This document shows positions 55,801 to 64,000 of a stretch of 64,000 bases of DNA, in pieces; position 1 is the stretch's first letter; the number at the start of each line of letters is the position of its first letter. The notes beneath the pieces are model-generated. The model was not told the DNA's origin. It was given only the letters and a program-made list of their open reading frames with translations, and made no database searches. The stretch comes from Fragilariopsis cylindrus CCMP1102 (Eukaryota; Bacillariophyta; Bacillariophyceae; Bacillariales; Bacillariaceae). The position numbers and the translations under genes are program-made. The stretch spans positions 930,001-994,000 of the forward strand of contig FMBT01000292.1 of the NCBI GenBank assembly GCA_900095095.1, in the 5' to 3' direction.

Positions 55801-56662
55801 AAAGACTCCCAAGCAAGATATGGTTGAAGAAGGTTGTATCGTATTGTTGGAAGACAAAAGTGGGATGTTCCAGAAAAAGCAAGTCAAAAGGAGGAAGAAA
55901 AGATCGGCATCCGTAGACAGTACCGATTCTTCAGATGACCTGAGTATTGACGAGACAAAGAGCGTCGAAAGCGGTGACGGACTTAGCACCGATGACGAGT
56001 TAAGTGTTGATGGAGCTACCAGCAGCGATGATGAATGTCTGGAAGACAACGGTTTTGTATCCGTTCTATCACGTATTGGCTACAAGAATGGTTCAATCGC
56101 TATTCATGGTCATGGATCAACTTCGTCGATGGATAATTCCACAAATCCACGTCGTGGGGATCTCGTTTCTTTTATCAAAGGAAGAAAACGGAAGACTGCT
56201 CGTGACATACGAGTGGTGAAGCGGGAAACGGCCACTTTGCAGCGTGGGAGACTAGAAAATATTCAGCTTGTTGATACCGAGGATAAAAGGAACAAGGGAA
56301 CGGCTAAATTCATCGCAGCGACAGAGAAGCAGGAAGTTTACGATATTGACTTAGCGGAAATTGTGAGTTGTGCTGCTTCAATCCTCAAGGAGAAGGAATC
56401 GGTAGAGGGCATTTTACACGAAGGTAGAGTATATGGCTTGTGTCGTACCAGTGATCTTTATTTGACGTCGAAGATAGGATCAGGCAAAAACAAGGAACGC
56501 CCGAAACTGAATCTCACTGTCAAAAGAGACCGTGGTGGGACAATCATGGCTCAATCAATGATGGCAACAGGGCCGAACAAGACAATTGGGTTTCAAGCTG
56601 GATGGACGAAAAGAATTAGTCTATATGAAATAAAAGATGATGAAGAGGAAGGAAGCCAATGA
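52817..56662 (+). CDS. Multi cold-shock-domain RNA-binding protein, CSDE1/UNR-like
   Basis: Single 1281-residue exon. It opens with a disordered Ser/Asn/Gly/Arg tract (SSGRGGGGG, RRGSSRRSRG). Clear cold-shock domains follow: GIICSLKESFGFIHCAERP with FFHYSEV (about 66), GIVFAVNSGFGFIKSNRR with YFHFSQM (about 321), GIVDTLKPDYGFIHFAERP with HFKFYDI (about 568), and GVVKDVVARRNFGFISV with FFHL (about 873). A weaker one is NGFVSVLSRIGYKNGSI (about 1077). Between them lie sections like GVVTMVPHP that lack the aromatic RNP residues, as the non-canonical domains of animal CSDE1 do. CSDE1 binds purine-rich mRNA and controls translation and decay. The alternating canonical and non-canonical pattern supports homology. 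Convergent with TELO2 (96 bp). Confidence 0.85.
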   Translation: MSNNDSNNNSFRNNSMSSSSSSQHRSSSGRGGGGGSHHNNNNNQQRRGSSRRSRGPNNITSLPFEQGIICSLKESFGFIHCAERPEEIFFHYSEVTNCHPDELQIDTEVEFKVGPSGGGGGGGDNDTTKVAAFQIKTVETGTVVWETEEKEGQFYQGYVEKPVTLRSNHRDGGRGGGGGKVFESDGTIRVIVNGHSKDNGSSQKNEDKDDTTDDKINDDGKKKDKTGPVVRLRVGEYTGAQANSNASAEKEMNNSSSNHNNSKSNSNSRLFRGDLVEFRILLDRRTKQKYARHIKLIQCERDRKHIEKEKKLLENATAEEGIVFAVNSGFGFIKSNRRREDVYFHFSQMDEAKTQNDSSSKFELKKGQEVKFLVVTEPSSERQNSSNNLQRLSKSSSSTGTKISARKVELLPAGSVVFHTVEATGVKGVVTMVPHPPSSGNKNGDCKDGRICLIESLMTSQAEIGDNDKGSTVDEVLLHYSDAPGGVFTYQNHRNQSTNGLWVHEGDTLLFDIIKETVDGCYRAIPTLHTIELGGSILEPNPDDHENEKVKPVMRMVSTSMVGRSEGIVDTLKPDYGFIHFAERPINVHFKFYDIMPTELQRDIRKQMGIEELINLEEGVAVQFDICIHGNITTTSGGNRGRRGGRQGQAPQARENIRGQRVILLPKSLVTFDKTIATGATGVIKSVDQKQMYAGLLEMKEEVEGITMDERHPLVAQMIDSFLHESGLPNGRKSLVFRDTLGTRDDDIVVEMTKMKGRGVLECSHIPVPGIGNHPGRLCIRRMENKGDDDEVQAKEEESKGKRKVKAYRNIPFDKSGLDEALKDDVPPSPGDIITCDVFQNRRSGNILVRNLKIVQRKFVDATEPTPIVASGVGVVKDVVARRNFGFISVLDDNNAKRELLFFHLPKDKRRGVGFNKGTEVKFDIAIEGTKRVAINVESIPRGTIPSVVSKNACLGYIVMEPSHTTLSNTPVRRAKGGSDKGISGRWVDMNDDSKKTPKQDMVEEGCIVLLEDKSGMFQKKQVKRRKKRSASVDSTDSSDDLSIDETKSVESGDGLSTDDELSVDGATSSDDECLEDNGFVSVLSRIGYKNGSIAIHGHGSTSSMDNSTNPRRGDLVSFIKGRKRKTARDIRVVKRETATLQRGRLENIQLVDTEDKRNKGTAKFIAATEKQEVYDIDLAEIVSCAASILKEKESVEGILHEGRVYGLCRTSDLYLTSKIGSGKNKERPKLNLTVKRDRGGTIMAQSMMATGPNKTIGFQAGWTKRISLYEIKDDEEEGSQ

Positions 56663-56758
56663 TCCAATGCCTCTATATAATAAGCATAAATTAAGAAGTC
56701 GCATAGAGAAAGGTATTAAAATTAGTTCAGAGGATTCAATTAAACTAACTACTAAGAA

Positions 56759-59544
56759 TTAAAAGTCGCTATTTAGTGCTTCATTAATGGAATACGAGAT
56801 TGTCTTGCAGATGCTCCTGCAATCTGCGTCGGGGTCCCTCTTAGACATGTCAAGCATTGTCCTCGGTAGAGTAGCTTCGTCGTACAGAAGCCCGATTAAT
56901 CTTTCATCTGGTAGCATAGTTATCGATGTAGATACGGCAACCAGCACAGAAAGTCTAACTTCCGCAACGTCAGCGGTTCGAAAGTCCCACACAAGATCTA
57001 ATAAATCGTTTGCCAACACTTGTGAAGCTTGAATACCCGCAAACTCCACAATTATTGCAAGACAACGGAAGAAATAGGTCAAAAGGATTGATCCAGTCGA
57101 GCCCGTCCACAATGTATCGTTTTCTTTATGCTTTATGAACCCGGCAATCAATGAATAGAACCATATTGGTGCAATGTTAGAAAACGGTTCTTGATTGATT
57201 TTTGTTGACTGCGTGAACGTTTTCGACGAGTGTTAGATAGAACGCGAGATACTTGGTTCGAATGTGATACGGTACTATGTTCGTGATCAATCGAATGAAT
57301 GTTTGACGTCGTGGATTCGTCACGATTCTGAAGAGATTGAGAAACAATTTGATTCCCGGATAGTTCAATGGCAGCACTCTGTAAGGCTGCTAGAATACTC
57401 AATCTATCCATTAGGCCGCATTCTTCAAATAGTTGTTCGATCAAAACCTGTCCAACTGACATGGGTTCCTCAAAAATCAGCGCCCTAATCGCAATCTCTC
57501 GTTTTGCGTTGAACTGGTGAATATTAAATTTATCTTCCATCCTCAATAGCTGTAGGACTAGAGATACAGCCACATCTTTCAGATCGTCAGGACGTGTACG
57601 AATCAAGTCAGGGAGAGCATCAAGGGCGGCTTCGTGACGCGTGTATGCGTGATCGTGATTCTCTCCTGTTCGTAAAAGTTCTAAAGCTTCCAATAAATGG
57701 AGAGGTCGAGGTGTCTCCCTTAAGTCTTCCTCGTCGTCTTCCAAATCGTATGGGGTGAGTTCACCTTCATATTCTACTGATAAATCATCGTCGTCGTCGT
57801 CGTCCGCCGTTGTCGTCGCTGATTACTTCTCTATTAATTTGCGGTTCACCATCTTCTTTATCTGAAATATCGATATCTTCGTCGTCGCTGTCGTAGTCTG
57901 CGTCAGGATCGACCAATCGATGATTTTTCTGCTTCGATTTAATCTTTTCCTTGTTCTTGATCCCTTTCTTTTTATCAATATCATCATAGTCGTCAACTTC
58001 TTTTTCCTCATCGGAGAGAAAGTCCTCGAATTGAACATCTTGTCCCAAGCCTTTGGCCAATTGATGCGCAATACGCATCCCATCTTGTCTGATCGACGTT
58101 ATAGTCGAACCCAACCGATGTGAGACTCCATTTACTAGAGACATTGTTAGTTCTCGTTGTGTTATATCTTGTAAAGATGACGAAGATGGTGAAGATGGTG
58201 ATGATGAAAAAGACAACAGAAGCACCAATCCTTGCCACAAAACGAGAGACACGTGATGTTGTTGTCTACCTTCCACCTCTTGAACAAAAGTCCATTGAGA
58301 CCAACGATCTGCAATATTAGTAAGATGTTTTGTCAATAATGCTGTAGAAGAAGTTGTAATTGTAGATATAATAGACTGTGGTTCAGTGGAGGAGGAAGCT
58401 TTCGAGAAAACTAATTGTTCAGTGATCGCTTCTTGATGTTCCATCGAAGAACACCCAAATAGAGAATTACAGATGACCAGAATTATACCATTACACGGAC
58501 GGTCAGCGTGACCTCGGACGTTAGCATATTGAAGTAGAGCGAGAACCAGAGTCGCCATATCGCGTGGTAGTAATTCGATACCAATTAGAAAAGATGTCAA
58601 TGCGGCAGCAATTTTGTCATCGTCGTCATCAGTAGTGACATTGTCAGTATAATTTCTATCATTATTTTCAGAATCATCGTCGTGATCATTAATAGAAGGA
58701 ATACTTTTGGTGATATATTTGTTCCTATGATCGGATCGCATCAATCCTTGTGCCACGTATTCACTACGTCGCGTCTGAAGTAGTTGAATTATCAACAACT
58801 TTGAGTACCAAGAGGTACTACAAACAACGTCAGAGCTTGTTATTCTCGTCCGGATCCAAGCAAAGTGCACTAATCTCTGGTAAAAATAACTGGGTGTGCC
58901 GTGTAAAGGTACCTGTAATTTCACGGCGTGACATGCATTGGACAAAGTTTGCGGCAGTAAGAGAACTATTCCAGTGATGAATCGTTTCCATTCGAGCGAT
59001 TTCACTTTATCGTAGTCGTCGGAGCCATTATCCAATGAACCAATCCTTAGACCACAATCACTTTTATCATGTTCGTTTTCTTTCGCCAATGACGTTGTTT
59101 TTGCTGATAGAAGCATTCTTTGAATTGTCGACCAGCATGCTTGTACGATACTTCGTAGGGGTAATGAGGTTGAAGATGTCCACGATTGTTTGTCGTTCTT
59201 ATTCCGATTAGAAGTAGTAGCGGCGATGTCTTTCAACAACCCAGAACAGGTCGAAATTACAATAATTTGACCACAAGCATTTAATATTCGATCTATGTCA
59301 TTCGAAACCTGTCCGTACGGCCAAGTTATAAGGACACTGTGTGAAATATTTTCTTGAGCTGCTAGGATTTGGGTCGGTGATAATATCGATGATGGAATCC
59401 TTTCTTGAAAATTTCCAAAAATATAGCCAGATCAATAAAGCATCGTTTCTGTTCTGTCAGAGTCTTGGCGGTACGGCATCGATCCATCAATATTTCTTCA
59501 TCATGCTGTTGTGTAACCGATCTCGATGTTGGCGGATTATTCAT
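56759..59544 (-). CDS. TELO2: Telomere length regulation protein TEL2/TELO2
   Basis: Exon 1 59544-57850 and exon 2 57776-56759, with a 73-nt intron. The middle has the Telomere_reg-2 signature: GELTPYDLEDDEED, LHLLEALELLRTGE, RHEAALDALPDLIRTRPDDLK and SLVLQLLRMEDKFNI. It continues with KREIAIRALIFEEP, LMDRLSILAALQSAAIELSG, a TRR...KNRF link, and the C-terminal RDPDADCRSICKTISYSI. TEL2 with TTI1 and TTI2 stabilises PI3K-like kinases (ATM, ATR, mTOR). The frame changes at two short homopolymers, 59408-59414 and 57181-57184. One extra base at each makes the exon phases exact and gives 904 residues. The frame is otherwise well kept, so base loss in the assembly is more likely than a pseudogene. 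Confidence 0.85.
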
Positions 59545-59789
59545 ATTCAATAATGCCTTGATAGTTTATAACTAACTTTGTCTACCGTGAGAACTCTTTC
59601 ATCATTGTTATTGTCATCTTCGTCATCATCGTTTCATGTTTCATCGTTCATATCGTTTCGTCGTTTTCGTCATGGCACATAAGAAAAATACCGCCACTAA
59701 TAATTAGTGTCTGAAACTCAAGATAATTTCCCATCTCCCCCGATTGTCGACCTATAAACATTATTTTAAGTCTCATGACGATATATTGA

Positions 59790-59908
59790 TTGGTTTGGTT
59801 TGGTTTGGTTGCTGCTTGCTGCTTGCTGCTTGCTGCTTGCTGCTTGCTGCTTGCTGCTTGCTGCTGCTTGCTGCTTGCTGCATGCTGCTTGCTGCTTGCT
59901 GCTTGCTG
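59790..59908. repeat. TTGGT run and TTGCTGC heptamer array
   Basis: Four TTGGT-type pentamers pass into about 14 near-perfect TTGCTGC heptamers, with one shortened unit and one base change. The array ends at GCTTGCTGGG. Confidence 0.95.
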
Positions 59909-60046
59909 GGCCTTGCGGCACTAATAATTTTGGGGGTTTCATAGAAACTAAATAGTATATTTTTCTGAACAGCGGGTATGCTCAGCGTGGAATATTCTTT
60001 GTTGTTTAGATTGATCTTGCATATTCTCTTCTCTTAGCCTTATCAG

Positions 60047-60080
60047 CTTCTTCTTCTTCTTCTTCTTCTTCTTCTTCTTC
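60047..60080. repeat. TTC trinucleotide microsatellite
   Basis: About 11 perfect TTC units in gene-free DNA. Confidence 0.95.
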
Positions 60081-61864
60081 TCTAGAGAACCTTATCTTTT
60101 TCCCATTCTTTCTGACACAAGGATGTTGTCTCATTACATCACATGGTGACATTAATGATACATATAAGCCTGGTGTTGAGCAACCCACACACCATTCAAC
60201 AAAAGGCAGGTAATGTAAGAATCTTCTTCTTGTTTATGGGCCGGGTATTGGTAGTCAAAGGACTTATTTTCATTGAGATTCTTGATATAGGTCGATACAC
60301 ATTCACCACTTTGTTGACTGAAGGCCCAAACCCTAAGATGTTTAAGCAGCGCAAGCACTGCACTGTTTGCAACAATTTGTTGTATCCTGTCCAACCAAAG
60401 CTGTTCTAATTCTCTAAACTGTTTCTTTGTCAGTCATGATCCATAAGTTTTTGCTGCTCCAAGCATGGTGGTGGTGGTGGTGGTTTAGTAGTCCTTGTTT
60501 TTCTTACTATCTAAAGATAGTCCTTAGCAAACAAATAGTTTGTACCATTGAAGCACCCAGTAAAGAATCGTACCATTCACATCCGTCTCTATCACAAATA
60601 AAGTACAGTACCGGATGGTCATTATTGAGGCAGAAATCAGAGAATTTTTAACCATAAAGTGGATTAGATACCCTTCCAATATTTTTGCCTGTTGTTGGTA
60701 TAGGATACTAAATATTACATACAAATTTAGCACCAAGAGCAACAGCATCTTTTTTCTTCAGGAAGTAGCTCTACCAGAATACTGGAGACGGCCTTGTTTC
60801 TGTGTTGTCACAAAGCATTCATTCTTGACATCAGTCTGACCTGTTCCACCAGTATAAAATAGAATTCTATCTTGCAAAACTTTCCAAATATTTTAAGGTA
60901 TATCTTTAAATAAGGTGAGAGTGAATTGATGATTGAAGTCCACATATCCATAGCATCATTCCGTTTCAATGGAAGAAATATATATGTAAACAAGGTGCTG
61001 GTACAGTACACACAGCAAGAGGCTGGATCAATTTCAGATAGGCCCCAGTGACGCGCTTTTAAATCCTCACAGGGAATGCCATTCAGTCACTTGTGTACAG
61101 TAAATACATGGGGGAAACTATTTGTATGTGCGTTATCAATTTGAATGAAAGATGGTTCAATCAGCATACCAATGGGGAAGTTGTAGCAGGAATTGATGTA
61201 TAGAGGTGGTTGTCTGCAATGGCAACAAAGATAGAACAGTCAGAGGGAAGAAGATAGTATTGAAAATAAGACACCTCTGTTGATGAGCCTCATCAAACAT
61301 ATGTCTATAGTGTTAGACCTGGAGAAATCACTGGAACCCCTAATGAATCTGCTTTAAAGCATATTCATATTGTTGTTGGTGTTGTTTTGGAAGGAGCTTA
61401 TTGTGCCAGTGACAGTAGCAGAATACAGATACATTCTGGGTGAAAGCAGTACTTCTTTGTACGAGTACAGTATTGCTTGGATTGGCCTGGTTCAACAGTC
61501 ATATAATCCATAAATTCCCAGGTCTGTGGCATAATAAAAGGAGGGAAAGAAGGACTAAAATTATATAGTCATTATAGGGGAACAAAAGCATCAGTATATC
61601 AACTTCAATTTAAAATAATTTGACCTCATTCTGTTTGCTGATGCTGTTCTTTTGTTGCCAGGCATGCATCAGTTTTGGTCCTCCCCTCCTTTCTAAGTTT
61701 GTCTATTTTCTAGTCAAATTATGTTGTATTGATTTTGAACAGACAAGTAATCTTCCACCACGAGGGGAAAATTAGTTTTATAGCTACTATGTTGTGAAGC
61801 AATCGACAGCGTTCTGTCGTCGTGTGTGAATTATAATATTATATTATATCACAGTACAGGCAGT

Positions 61865-62476
61865 CTAGCGCGAGAAAAAACCTGTCCGGACAGGTTGTCC
61901 GTACGTCAGCCGTTTTAGGCGAGAATTACTAGTAAATGCGTGCGCACACAGGAAATATATAGAAAATAAGTGTTGTAAGGGGTGCCTTATAAATCAAATA
62001 GAATGTGCTCAAAGTATTATGCATAATAAATATACATATTCTGTTAAATGAATGGAAGCAGATGATGTGCTTACTTTGGTTTCAGAGTGTTCTAATATTT
62101 TTTATTAGAGGCCGAATTAACTGTAAAAATTAAATTTTTCGTCGAATATCACGTAAATTCACCGCGCATTATGGCCAAAATTGTGGATTTTCGACAAATT
62201 TAGGCTCGTTTCCAAAACTAGTTAGATCCAATAAACAATATAAGAATGCCTTATTAATTTATATGGCTGTATTCATCTATTTCCAGGCTTTAGGGCCATA
62301 TATTCAGCTTACTTACCAACCTTACATTTATTGTACTATTAGACATTGCCACTGGTATGTATTATATAAAATTGGTCAGTGGCAAGAATTTGAAAGTGCG
62401 TGCTATTACCGCGCAAGAACTGATTTTTTGTATTTTGGGACAGGTTTTTCCCAGGACAGGTTTTTTCTCGCGCTAG
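61865..62476. mobile_element. MITE-type non-autonomous DNA transposon
   Basis: A 612-bp element whose ends are inverted repeats of at least 23 bp, starting CTAGCGCGAGAAAAAACC and continuing TGTCC on both sides. The left end is 61865-61887 and the right end 62454-62476. Both flanks carry CAGT in direct orientation (61861-61864 and 62477-62480), a likely 4-bp target duplication; a TA duplication with the termini two bases further in cannot be excluded. The subterminal regions repeat CCTGTCC/GGACAGG in both directions. The interior is AT-rich and codes for nothing. The repeats are identical, suggesting fairly recent insertion. Family unassigned. Confidence 0.8.
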
Positions 62477-62891
62477 CAGTATGCAAATACAAAAGCATAA
62501 TATCTTCTCCTTTTTAATACTACAAGTACTGTAGTACCGGTAGATGATTTTTTTCACTTATGGCAAACGAACGAAAGAATCTTCACAATTAAGCCTCATT
62601 CAACCACGAATGAATAGAATCTTGATGAATCTTCAAATCGAATCTTCAAATCGATGCTCACTATCCCACCACCGGCATCACTCATTCTTGTCGAGAGAAA
62701 GGAGGTTTTTGTCTTCACGTGTCACCGTTTATGCAAAGAACAACATTACTTCCACCCTTGTACCTGCGGCAGAAGATTGACTGAACCATTCATCTCGCCA
62801 TCTGAAATGCATTTTTGTAATTAACGGTATGCTAATACAAAGGATACATTCATAATCATCTTATTAGAAACGAAGAAAAAGAGCAAGTACT
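62477..62891. other. Intergenic region upstream of the PP2C gene
   Basis: About 415 bp between the MITE and the phosphatase start codon. A 78-codon plus frame (62544-62780) has a Ser/Arg-rich content and no family feature. Short GAATCTTCA repeats near 62576-62650. Presumed promoter. Confidence 0.5.
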
Positions 62892-64000
62892 ATGGGTTGT
62901 GCTGAGAGTAAAAGCGTTGATAAAACATTTGTTGTTTCCAAATCTTCATCAACGGTTGCTAAAAATGTTAGTGGAGCTCGAAAGGCTTTGATTGAAGATG
63001 AACACAATTTTGTCACATAAAGCAATCATCACCATCAATACCATCAACAGTATCATCACGGACGACCACCGTAAGCTTAGAGGTTGACGAAGATGATTCG
63101 TACCTACTACCGAAAGTAGACTATAATGGACATCTCTTAACGGAGGAGATAGTACGGCGGACGTCATCAAGTTACAGTGTAGTTCTTTATCAGTTGGAAA
63201 AGGAGAAAAAAAAATTGAACTACAGGTAAGTAAGAAATGCCGCGTTGCATTGAACGGTAATAATATCGTGATCGTTTATATTTGATTGACTACTTTTTAT
63301 TTTGAATTCTTAGCTTCCGTTACTTACTTGCTATCTCTTTATTCTAATCCGACGTTGTTCTTTAGTATGCATTTCGAAGTCAGAGAGGCTACAATAGTCA
63401 GTATCCCCTCAAATCAAATCAAGAAAAATATAGTAAGTTCTAACAAAGTTATGGTAGCTGTGTTGCGTATTCTATGGGTAAGAGGAGATCATATATCTCA
63501 GTAAAGTTGTGTTGTATCTTTGACGTTTGCATTAACAGGTATAACATTAAATTTTGCTAGTGAATCTGGGGATGGAGTGATTGGAGTTTTCTCTGGTCAC
63601 GGTGAAAATGGACAACAATGTGCAAATTTTAGTCAAAGAGTGCTGCCTCAGCAACTTGCAAATTTGTCCGTCAAAAACGTGTTCAATGTTACACGAAACA
63701 ATTGAAAGCTGAGGGTAAAACTGCAGGAAAGGGAGCTTGGAATCCAAATGCATGGCCATTACTCAACACGAATGAGTTTGAGCAATGTTGTAGACGTGCG
63801 TTTAATGGAACTAATAAAATGTCACACGAAGAAAATGAAGTAAGTAAAAATGATGACTGTGAATACTCAGAATAACGACGAAGCTGAAATGATATCTTAT
63901 TCCTAACCTCACGTTTTCTGACATACTACTACCAATAGGTTGACGACGAACTGAGCGGTACGTCTGCAGCTATTGTTTGCTTCCACGGAGGGCGTATGAC
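62892..64000 (+). CDS. PP2C-type protein phosphatase, N-terminal part
   Basis: Exons 62892-62966, 63023-63225, 63366-63432, 63539-63839 and 63939 to beyond the window end. It begins MGCAESK, a likely myristoylation (Gly2) and palmitoylation (Cys3) site, so a membrane-bound enzyme is expected. After an acidic, Ser-rich leader comes the PP2C core: YAFRSQRGYNSQ and NQEKYS, then DGVIGVFSGHGENGQQCA, where PP2C enzymes usually have DGH with the metal-binding Asp. Last comes DDELSGTSAAIVCFHGGRM. The phases work only if one base is added to a nine-A run (63206-63214) and one to AAA (63660-63662). SGHG in place of DGHG would remove a metal ligand, so catalysis may be weak. The rest of the gene lies outside the window. 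Confidence 0.8.

Larger units (their letters stand above)
59545..61864. other. Gene-poor region with tandem repeats
   Basis: About 2.3 kb without a recognisable gene. It includes a TTGGT run and TTGCTGC array (59790-59908), a TTC run (60047-60080), and a stop-free stretch of 57 codons without a start at 61270-61443. Short frames at 60143-60409 and 60152-60394 match nothing I know. It may be a decayed transposon, but no terminal repeats or transposase motif could be found. Confidence 0.5.

Noticed and set aside
57777-57849. Third frame break in TELO2 at the CGA/GAC run
   Set aside because: A 73-nt GT-AG intron from 57849 to 57777 explains it with exact phase.
60143-60409. Transposase fragment suggested by a Cys pair (HCTVCNN)
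   Set aside because: No DDE signature, no terminal repeats and no match to a family I can name.
1-64000. Operons, CRISPR arrays, LTR elements, viral genes, tRNA and rRNA genes
   Set aside because: None seen; gene structure, introns and targeting signals are those of a eukaryotic nuclear genome, and the repeats are microsatellites, one MITE and one SINE-like insert.

Overview
The window looks like nuclear DNA of a diatom. The evidence is: AT-rich DNA with compact, intron-bearing genes; a fatty-acid elongase (21328-22427) that matches, from memory, the Thalassiosira Delta6 elongase in length and motifs; and several proteins with the bipartite plastid leader of complex-plastid algae (signal peptide ending in an F-containing ASAFAP-like site). 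Acidic Asp runs and Asn, Gln and Ser tracts are frequent. Most introns are short GT-AG introns: three are exactly 73 nt, two are 44-47 nt. No tRNA, rRNA, CRISPR array, virus-like or LTR element was seen.

Layout. 0-9 kb: a fused RNA-modification protein (BMT5-like, S4 and degenerate RluA-like domains), a plastid S1-domain protein, a small mitochondrial membrane protein resembling ATP synthase subunit f, an ABHD4/5-like hydrolase with a 24-nt microexon, and an aspartyl/asparaginyl hydroxylase-like oxygenase. 9-24 kb: a PDZ-PDZ-PPR plastid protein, the MeaB/MMAA GTPase, a GT8-like glycosyltransferase, a MINDY deubiquitinase, an alpha/beta hydrolase, the elongase and a plastid YggT/CCB3-like protein. 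24-39 kb: a MenE/AAE14-like ligase, a Nop12/RBM34-like protein, a plastid orphan, 3-hydroxyisobutyryl-CoA hydrolase, a four-BRCT protein, an SDHAF3-like assembly factor and a mitochondrial carrier. 39-59.5 kb: a WAPL-like protein, a cytidylate-kinase-like protein, an ALDH22/Msc7-like dehydrogenase, a plastid membrane protein, a Vma22/CCDC115-like protein, a methyltransferase-like orphan, a CSDE1/UNR-like cold-shock protein and TELO2. 59.5-64 kb: a gene-poor stretch with microsatellites and a MITE, then the start of a PP2C phosphatase that runs off the window.

Functional themes. Five proteins look plastid-directed (S1, PDZ-PPR, YggT/CCB3, the 29755 orphan and the 47530 membrane protein), and the MenE-like ligase fits phylloquinone synthesis. 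Mitochondrial functions include MMAA and HIBCH (propionate and valine catabolism), the carrier, SDHAF3 and the subunit-f candidate. TELO2, the BRCT protein and the WAPL-like protein concern genome maintenance. Neighbouring genes are not operonic; many are convergent or divergent pairs.

Two things stand out. First, five mobile or architectural novelties: the BMT5-S4-RluA fusion, the PDZ-PDZ-PPR fusion, a 96-bp SINE-like insertion with perfect 17-bp target duplications (9053-9148), a MITE (61865-62476) and a microexon. Second, six places in four conserved genes are each put right by one extra base at a short homopolymer. After that correction all exon phases fit exactly. This points to homopolymer under-calling in the assembly, although -1 frameshifting cannot be excluded from sequence alone.
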